Origin: an uncultured Oribacterium sp.
Lineage (GTDB): Bacteria > Bacillota > Clostridia > Lachnospirales > Lachnospiraceae
Assembly: GCA_902485915.1 (NCBI GenBank)
Contig: CABTMH010000204.1
Location: 1-12,391, forward strand
Direction of reading: 5' to 3'
DNA: 12,391 nucleotides
The position numbers were made by a program, and so were the translations under genes. Positions within the stretch are counted from its first letter, which is position 1. Each line of letters begins with the position of its first letter. Of this stretch, positions 5,643-12,391 are shown piece after piece. Under the pieces are notes generated by a model, which did no database searches, was not told the origin of the DNA, and saw only the letters and a program-made list of their open reading frames with translations.

Positions 5643-6980
5643 TCACTGCATCGCAGCGTAAAGCTTCTTCCGATGGAGGAAGTAGTAGCTGTACTCGAAG
5701 AGGATCATAGCGGTCCAGCCGATCGCGCAGGCGTAGGCTTCGCCGGTGATGCCGATCTTCGGGACCAGGATATAGACGAAGAGGGTGCGGATCGAAATCT
5801 GCAGAATCGTCGAAATCAGCGTGATGGTCATGTTGCCCATGCCACGCATGAAGCCCTGCATCGCATTCGTAACGCATGGGAAGATGATGGTGAAGGCTTT
5901 TATGGACAGGTAGCTCACGCCGAGACGGACCATTTCCTCGCCGCCACTGGTCGGAGCGAAGAGCTGGATCAGCGGATGGCGAAAGAGCAGGATGAGCGCA
6001 CAGATGATCGGATAGTAGATGAGTCCGATCAGGATGCCCTTCCACAGCGTTTCCTTCACCCGCTTCTGGTCGCCGGCACCACGATTCTGTGCGGTACAGG
6101 TCATCATGCCATGGCTGATCGTCTGGGCAGGGATGCGCCCGTAATCCTCGATTTTACAGCCGGCGTTGAAGGCCGCGATGACGTCGATGCCCTGAACATT
6201 GATCACACTCTGCACGAGTAGCTTTCCGATCGGCTGGCAGGACTGCTGGAGTGCGGTGATGAGGCCGCTGGAGAGAATGCTGCGGAGGAGCCTGTGATCG
6301 AGGATGAGTTCGTCCCGGCGGAGGGCGAGTGCCGGGATGTGCCGGTAGACATAGATATAGCAGAGCACCGCGGAGAGGGCTTCGGCGATGACCGTCGCGA
6401 GTGCGGCACCGAAGACGCCCCAGTGGAAGCGGAAGATGAAGACCCAGTCCAGGCAGGCATTCAGTACCGACGAGATGCCCACGAAGGTCACCGGCGTTTT
6501 CGAATCTCCGACCGCCCGCAGTGCACTCGACATGATGTTGTATTGGAAGGTGAAGAAATTACCGAGGAAGAGAAGCCGGAGATAGACGGCGGAATCATGC
6601 ATGATATCGAGTGGGGTATGCATGGCCTCGAGGATCGGCGCAGCAAGCAGGATACCGAGCAGGGTGGTGATGCCGCCGGCGATCGTACCGAAGAGGACCG
6701 TGGTGGAGAGCGAGCGCTTCAGCTTCTCACCCTCGCCTGCACCATAGAACCTGCTCATGTAGACCGAAGCGCCGATGCCGAGGCCGGAGATGCTCTGCAC
6801 CAGCAGCACCGATACCGGATTCGAGACGGATACGGCGCTGAGCGCAGCGACACCGGCCCCCTTACTGACGAGGATGGAATCGACGGCGTTATAGGTAAGC
6901 TGAAGAAAATTTCCGAAGATCAGCGGGATGGCATAGGCCAGAAGATGGCGGTAGATACTGCCGGAGGTCATATTTCGCAT
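5643..6980 (-). CDS. MATE-family efflux transporter (second paralogue)
   Basis: The 445-residue polytopic protein has the MATE fold in two halves. The start is typical of Firmicute members (MTSGSIYRHLLAYAIPLIFGNFLQLTYNAVDSI). The ALRAVGDSKTPVTF loop, FGAALATVIAE, TAQNRGAGDQKRVKE in the second half and GFMRGMGN near the C-terminus follow. It belongs to a different MATE subgroup from the 4230-5585 gene, and only the family hallmarks are shared. The start at 6980 is set by AAAGGGG centred near 6990 on the minus strand. The leader contains a perfect 18-base cre-type palindrome between the predicted transcription start and the ribosome binding site, so carbon-catabolite control or control by another LacI-family protein is likely. 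The export substrate is unknown. It converges on the other MATE gene and diverges from yajC. Confidence 0.93.
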   Translation of the reverse strand: MRNMTSGSIYRHLLAYAIPLIFGNFLQLTYNAVDSILVSKGAGVAALSAVSVSNPVSVLLVQSISGLGIGASVYMSRFYGAGEGEKLKRSLSTTVLFGTIAGGITTLLGILLAAPILEAMHTPLDIMHDSAVYLRLLFLGNFFTFQYNIMSSALRAVGDSKTPVTFVGISSVLNACLDWVFIFRFHWGVFGAALATVIAEALSAVLCYIYVYRHIPALALRRDELILDHRLLRSILSSGLITALQQSCQPIGKLLVQSVINVQGIDVIAAFNAGCKIEDYGRIPAQTISHGMMTCTAQNRGAGDQKRVKETLWKGILIGLIYYPIICALILLFRHPLIQLFAPTSGGEEMVRLGVSYLSIKAFTIIFPCVTNAMQGFMRGMGNMTITLISTILQISIRTLFVYILVPKIGITGEAYACAIGWTAMILFEYSYYFLHRKKLYAAMQ

Positions 6981-6993
6981 AGTGGTTCCCCTT

Positions 6994-7011
6994 TCTGAAA
7001 GCGCTTTCAGA
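6994..7011. promoter_or_regulatory. Perfect 18-base palindrome matching the cre (CcpA/LacI-family) operator
   Basis: TCTGAAAGCGCTTTCAGA is a perfect palindrome, and its core TGAAAGCGCTTTCA (6996-7009) fits the catabolite-responsive element consensus TGWAARCGYTWNCW at every position. It lies downstream of the predicted -10 of the minus-strand MATE gene (about +5 to +22) and immediately before its ribosome binding site. Binding there would block transcription as a roadblock. A dedicated LacI-family regulator encoded elsewhere is the alternative binder. Confidence 0.75.
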
Positions 7012-7021
7012 TGTGCCTGCT

Positions 7022-7050
7022 ATTATAGCACGATGCCGGCGCGCTGGCGA
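7022..7050 (-). promoter_or_regulatory. Extended -10 promoter of the minus-strand MATE gene
   Basis: On the minus strand the sequence reads TGCTATAAT, a perfect -10 (7022-7027) with the TGn extension. The -35 position near 7045-7050 is a poor match to TTGACA, as is usual for extended -10 promoters. Transcription would start near 7015, just before the palindromic operator. Confidence 0.65.
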
Positions 7051-7118
7051 CAGTATTCGTTACGGTTACTCGTCCCCCTGCCTGAATCCGGTTGACGAAT
7101 GAACAGTGACGAATATTC
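7051..7118. repeat. Large imperfect inverted repeat between divergent promoters
   Basis: The left arm (7051-7073, read on the minus strand as ACGAGTAACCGTAACGAATA followed by CTG) and the right arm (7095-7118, ACGAATGAACAGTGACGAAT followed by ATTC) match at about 19 of 23 aligned positions with one gap, around a 21-base centre. Each arm ends about 20-23 bases before the -10 of the gene it points toward. A third copy of the left part of the motif, ACGAGTGAACAGTGAC, is at 9057-9072 upstream of the rpoB promoter. Confidence 0.6.
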
Positions 7119-7144
7119 GCTGGATATTTGAGCGCTGCTATGAT
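7116..7144 (+). promoter_or_regulatory. Extended -10 promoter of yajC
   Basis: TGCTATGAT gives an extended -10 (TATGAT at 7139-7144) with a weak -35 TTCGCT at 7116-7121 and a 17-base spacer. Transcription would start near 7151, leaving a leader of about 80 nt. The leader can form a small hairpin (7171-7175 with 7183-7187) inside a longer pairing (7166-7171 with 7198-7203). Confidence 0.55.
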
Positions 7145-7232
7145 AGAATGTTGATTTAGATGATTCGGCGCGCGGCTGGTATCCGCGATTTCCGCCTGCG
7201 CCGATCGTATACTTTCATGGAGGAAAAAAAGA

Positions 7233-7529
7233 ATGAGCGTAATTGGTTGGGTAATTTATATCATTGCCATCGTGGCGATGTTTTACTTTATCGGTATCAA
7301 GCCATCCCAGAAGGAGCGTAAGAAGCAGGAGGCTCTCCTTGCATCCGTAGCAGTCGGCGACACAGTGCTGACCACATCCGGCTTCTATGGTGTGATCATC
7401 GATATGACCGATGACACGGTGATCGTTGAGTTCGGTAATAACAAGAACTGCCGTATCCCGATGCAGAAGGCAGCCATCGCACAGCTTGAGAAGCCGACCA
7501 CGGCTGTGAAGTCTGACGATAAGAAGTGA
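7233..7529 (+). CDS. yajC: Preprotein translocase subunit YajC
   Basis: The 98-residue product matches YajC, the small membrane partner of the SecDF complex that assists the SecYEG translocon. Residues 3-22 form one membrane helix ending in IGIKPSQKERKKQE, the standard YajC junction. The cytosolic domain carries VGDTVLTTSGFYGVIIDMTDD (41-61) and VIVEFGNNKNCRIPMQKAAI, and a charged tail follows. GGAGG at 7219-7223, nine bases before the ATG, sets the start. Here yajC stands alone, with its own promoter and terminator and without secD/secF beside it. Its arginine codons are both CGT, like rpoB and unlike the neighbouring regulator genes, which fits high expression. Confidence 0.95.
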   Translation: MSVIGWVIYIIAIVAMFYFIGIKPSQKERKKQEALLASVAVGDTVLTTSGFYGVIIDMTDDTVIVEFGNNKNCRIPMQKAAIAQLEKPTTAVKSDDKK

Positions 7530-7544
7530 TCCAGCGCGATTCAT

Positions 7545-7575
7545 GAGCCCACCGTGTTCTGCACGGTGGGCTTTT
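7545..7575 (+). terminator. Intrinsic terminator of yajC
   Basis: An 11-pair stem, AGCCCACCGTG (7546-7556) with CACGGTGGGCT (7562-7572), has a five-base loop and runs into TTTT. It starts 16 bases after the yajC stop and ends 29 bases before the next gene's start, so it separates the two transcripts. Confidence 0.92.
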
Positions 7576-7603
7576 GCTGCTACAAGGGAGCGGAGGGCTT
7601 CGT

Positions 7604-8002
7604 ATGAATCTTAAAACGCTGAGAGAATTAAAGGGAATCAGTCGGAAGGAGCTGGCGGAGCAGACGGGACTGTCGTACCGCTCGATTCAGGATTACGAGC
7701 AGGGACATAAGGATCTGGGGGCCGCGAAGGCGCGGACCGTTCTCCGGATGGCACAGGTGCTGGACTGCTCGGTGGAGGACCTGATTTCAGAGGTGGATTT
7801 CAGCGAGCTGAAGCCGAGCGAGCTGCGCTCGGATGAGCTCCGGATGCAGAAGCGTATGCTGGCGGAGTGGAAGGAGAGCACGCGGCGGGAGCGGGCATCC
7901 GCTGCGGGCGGGTCGCCTGCTTCGGCGTCAGCATTGGCAGACGGACAGTGGGCGACAGACGAAGGCCGCTGGATGAAGGAAGACAGGACGGAGAAACGAT
8001 GA
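7604..8002 (+). CDS. XRE-family (HTH_3) DNA-binding protein with a low-complexity C-terminus
   Basis: The 132-residue product has a classic Cro/C1-type helix-turn-helix in residues 1-62: LKTLRELKGISRKELAEQTGLSYRSIQDYEQG, followed by the helix ending in VLDCSVEDLI. Residues 64-82 are charged and repetitive (SELKP, SELRS, DELRM), and the rest is Ala/Ser/Gly-rich and charged with no domain I recognise. The start is fixed by GGAGGG at 7592-7597; the frame extends to a TTG inside the preceding terminator, which is not credible. Its stop overlaps the next start as ATGA, so it is translationally coupled to the DUF1934 gene. No clear promoter is visible in the 30 bases between the yajC terminator and the start, so transcription may depend on read-through or on a promoter I do not see. 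The target is unknown. Confidence 0.88.
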   Translation: MNLKTLRELKGISRKELAEQTGLSYRSIQDYEQGHKDLGAAKARTVLRMAQVLDCSVEDLISEVDFSELKPSELRSDELRMQKRMLAEWKESTRRERASAAGGSPASASALADGQWATDEGRWMKEDRTEKR

Positions 8003-8409
8003 GAGTAAAAATCGATATGCAGACACGCCAGACCATCGACGGCGATACGGACATCATGGAGCACAGCGCGGAGGGTATCCTGCGCGACCTCTCCGAGGGA
8101 CAGCTTGTGCTGACCTATTTTCAGGATGGCATCCATAACGAGATGCGGATCGATGTCTCCGACGAGGAGATCATCGTGACCCGGAACTGGAAACAGGAAA
8201 ATCAGTTTCATTATAAGCGGAATAAGCACCACATCATGAACTATGAGACTCCGATGGGGATGATGGAGCTCGGCTTCGATACGAAGTATGTCGAGATCGA
8301 CCGCATCCATCGGGACTGTCTGATGGAGATCCGCCTCGTCTACACCATCACCCAGGGCGGACAGCCGGTGAGCGATAACGAAGTCCGGATCCGGATCAGC
8401 GAACGTTGA
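7999..8409 (+). CDS. DUF1934 (YwiB-like) beta-barrel protein
   Basis: The 136-residue product fits the DUF1934 family (Bacillus subtilis YwiB), small calycin-like beta-barrel cytoplasmic proteins of unknown function. Supporting pattern: the N-terminal strand VKIDMQTRQTIDGDTDIMEHSAEG, LVLTYFQDG, then IIVTRNW, NYETPMGMMELGFDTKYVEI (81-100, the family's best conserved stretch: tyrosine, TP.G and a beta hairpin) and IRLVYTITQGGQPVSDNEVRIRI at the C-terminus. The length is normal. The start at 7999 has GGAG at 7990-7993 and overlaps the XRE stop by four bases; the frame is open further upstream inside the XRE gene but has no support there. Its arginine codons are mainly CGG/CGC, unlike those of the next gene. 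The calycin-like shape hints at small-ligand binding, but no ligand is known. Confidence 0.85.
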   Translation: MRVKIDMQTRQTIDGDTDIMEHSAEGILRDLSEGQLVLTYFQDGIHNEMRIDVSDEEIIVTRNWKQENQFHYKRNKHHIMNYETPMGMMELGFDTKYVEIDRIHRDCLMEIRLVYTITQGGQPVSDNEVRIRISER

Positions 8410-8425
8410 GCGCGCCCTTTTAAGG

Positions 8426-8454
8426 TTGCATTTTGATGCGCTAAATAGTAAGAT
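8426..8454 (+). promoter_or_regulatory. Promoter of the small membrane protein gene
   Basis: A -35 TTGCAT (8426-8431) and a -10 TAAGAT (8449-8454) are separated by 17 bases. An imperfect inverted repeat (GCCCTTTTAA at 8414-8423 and TTAAGGGC at 8454-8461) flanks the promoter. The start of transcription would be near 8461, about 30 bases before the start codon. Confidence 0.7.
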
Positions 8455-8490
8455 TAAGGGCAGATTTATGGAAAGACGAGGATTTACTCT

Positions 8491-8982
8491 ATGACATTAA
8501 TGGCGATCCACTGGAACACCGTGGCAACCGTACTGGTCGTTATCGCGATCATCCTGGTTGTACTCATGGCGGTTATGTACTACTACGGTAAGAAGCTCTC
8601 CCGTCAGCAGGCAGAGCAGCAGCCGATCATCGATGCAAACACGCAGGATGTATCGATGCTGATCATCGATAAGAAGAAGCTCTCCATCGAAGAGGCGATC
8701 GCAGCCGGCCTTCCGGAGGCGATCAAGGAGCAGACACCGTTCTATCTCAAGTGGCAGAAGCTTCCGGTCGTGAAGGCGAAGATCGGTCCGCGTATGATGA
8801 CCCTCATCGCAGATCCGAACGTATTCGAGCAGCTTCCGAAGGGCAAGGAGTGTAAGTGCTCCATCTCCGGTCTCTACATCCGTGGCATCAAGTCTGTCCG
8901 TGGCGGTAGCATCCCGAAGGCACCGGAAAAGAAGAAGGGCATCCTGGCACGTGCCAGAGAGATGGCTTCCAGAAAGAAATAA
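8491..8982 (+). CDS. Single-pass membrane protein of unknown function upstream of rpoB
   Basis: The 163-residue product has a strong N-terminal membrane helix (residues 9-31), then YYGKKLSRQQAEQQ and a cytoplasmic domain. That domain has well-formed conserved-looking blocks: VSMLIIDKKKLSIEEAIAAGLP (54-75), QTPFYLKWQKLPVVKAKIGPRMMTLIADPNVFEQLP (81-116) and CKCSISGLYIRGIKSVRGG (121-139). A basic tail ends in RKK. I have an impression of similar proteins in other Lachnospiraceae but cannot name a family or function. AGGA at 8479-8482 lies eight bases before the start. The gene has its own promoter and an intrinsic terminator. All seven arginines use CGT (5) or AGA (2) with no CGG or CGC, as expected for a highly expressed gene and in contrast to the DUF1934 gene before it. 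CKC (121-123) is a possible metal or disulfide motif, but nothing proves it. Confidence 0.85.
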   Translation: MTLMAIHWNTVATVLVVIAIILVVLMAVMYYYGKKLSRQQAEQQPIIDANTQDVSMLIIDKKKLSIEEAIAAGLPEAIKEQTPFYLKWQKLPVVKAKIGPRMMTLIADPNVFEQLPKGKECKCSISGLYIRGIKSVRGGSIPKAPEKKKGILARAREMASRKK

Positions 8983-8992
8983 CTGAAGTGGG

Positions 8993-9022
8993 AAGGAATC
9001 GACGACCGTCGGTTCCTTTTTT
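8993..9022 (+). terminator. Intrinsic terminator after the small membrane protein gene
   Basis: An 11-pair stem (8993-9003 with 9008-9018, one G-U) with the loop GACC runs into six T residues (9017-9022). It starts ten bases after the upstream stop codon and isolates that gene from rpoB. Confidence 0.92.
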
Positions 9023-9106
9023 GATGGCTGCCCTCCGGCCTCGGCCTGCTCAGTACACGAGTGAACAGTGACCTGCGATGTATTGTAAAAAATTAAATTT
9101 CACGTA

Positions 9107-9135
9107 TTGACGAAAATCCGGTGCCATGGTAGGAT
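9107..9135 (+). promoter_or_regulatory. Strong promoter of rpoB
   Basis: A -35 TTGACG (9107-9112), a 17-base spacer and an extended -10 TGGTAGGAT (TAGGAT at 9130-9135) form a near-consensus promoter. It is preceded by an A/T-rich tract (9083-9100) suitable as an UP element. Transcription would start near 9142, about 250 nt before the rpoB start codon. The repeat motif ACGAGTGAACAGTGAC lies upstream at 9057-9072. Confidence 0.75.
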
Positions 9136-9141
9136 AAAGTT

Positions 9142-9394
9142 TGCTTATTTTGGAGACGTGGGCTCAGTGCGCCTTTTTTTAGACACGCCCGGCACCACCG
9201 CTCCTTTAAGATAAGATGAAACGAAAACCGATTCATTGAAATGTTGATACATCGAAATACAATGCTCGTAACGATGAATGCACATTTTGAAATCCACATC
9301 TTTCTATGAATCACAGTGATCAAGTAGATGCGCTTTTCGAACTGCCGCGTTTCCGGCAGGGAGTGAAACGAATTTACTATGGGGTGAACGGTCA
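9142..9394 (+). promoter_or_regulatory. Long AT-rich rpoB leader
   Basis: No gene is apparent in this leader or in the rest of the 8983-9394 gap beyond the terminator and promoter listed. A seven-T run (9174-9180) follows GCGCC about 35 nt into the transcript, but the stem before it is weak. The segment 9231-9290 holds three similar units (CATTGAAATG, CATCGAAATA, CATTTTGAAATC). A small hairpin, CTGCCG (9342-9347) with CGGCAG (9354-9359), lies 35 bases before the start codon. The Shine-Dalgarno sequence GGGGTGA is at 9381-9387. The base composition is clearly lower in GC than the surrounding genes. Its length suggests post-initiation control of rpoB, but no known leader class is recognised. 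Confidence 0.45.

Positions 9395-12391
<2,997 letters not shown>

Noticed and set aside
7127..7140. Second cre-like site at TTTGAGCGCTGC near the yajC promoter
   Set aside because: Only the AGCGCT centre matches; the outer TG and CA positions and the A/T pattern do not.

Overview
This window looks like a chromosomal segment of a fairly GC-rich Firmicute of class Clostridia, most likely Lachnospiraceae. The reasons are the RpoB sequence, a DUF1934/YwiB-family gene, meso-diaminopimelate dehydrogenase, Firmicute-type MATE transporters and a perfect catabolite-responsive (cre-type) palindrome. That placement is inference from protein and promoter style, not from a database search. I see no phage, insertion sequence, CRISPR array, tRNA or rRNA.

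Bases 1-2513: the 3' end of a DHHA1-domain protein (probably an AlaX-type alanyl-tRNA editing protein), a structured intergenic stretch, then a promoter driving ddh (lysine/peptidoglycan precursor synthesis). A secreted protein with choline-binding-type GW repeats follows 17 bases later and is probably cotranscribed.

Bases 2514-5634: a LysR-type regulator, then a two-gene unit of a membrane-anchored PTS EIIB-like protein that lacks the catalytic cysteine and a MATE transporter separated from it by one base. The upstream regions of the regulator and of the two-gene unit each hold a pair of related repeats spaced about 60 bases apart, which suggests one regulatory circuit. A bidirectional terminator separates this unit from a second, convergent MATE gene.

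Bases 5643-8982: the second MATE gene (minus strand) has an extended -10 promoter and an 18-base perfect cre-like palindrome just before its ribosome binding site. It diverges from yajC, and a large imperfect inverted repeat lies between the two promoters. yajC has its own terminator and is followed by an overlapping XRE regulator/DUF1934 pair. Next is a separately promoted small membrane protein of unknown function, whose codon use resembles the highly expressed genes rpoB and yajC.

Bases 8983-12391: a terminator, a 412-base AT-rich intergenic region carrying a strong promoter and a leader of about 250 nt, then the first 999 codons of rpoB, running off the window. rplJ/rplL, the usual upstream neighbours of rpoB, are not here.

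The best candidates for something undescribed are the cysteine-less EIIB-like/MATE/LysR cassette with its paired repeats, and the conserved-looking membrane protein immediately upstream of rpoB.
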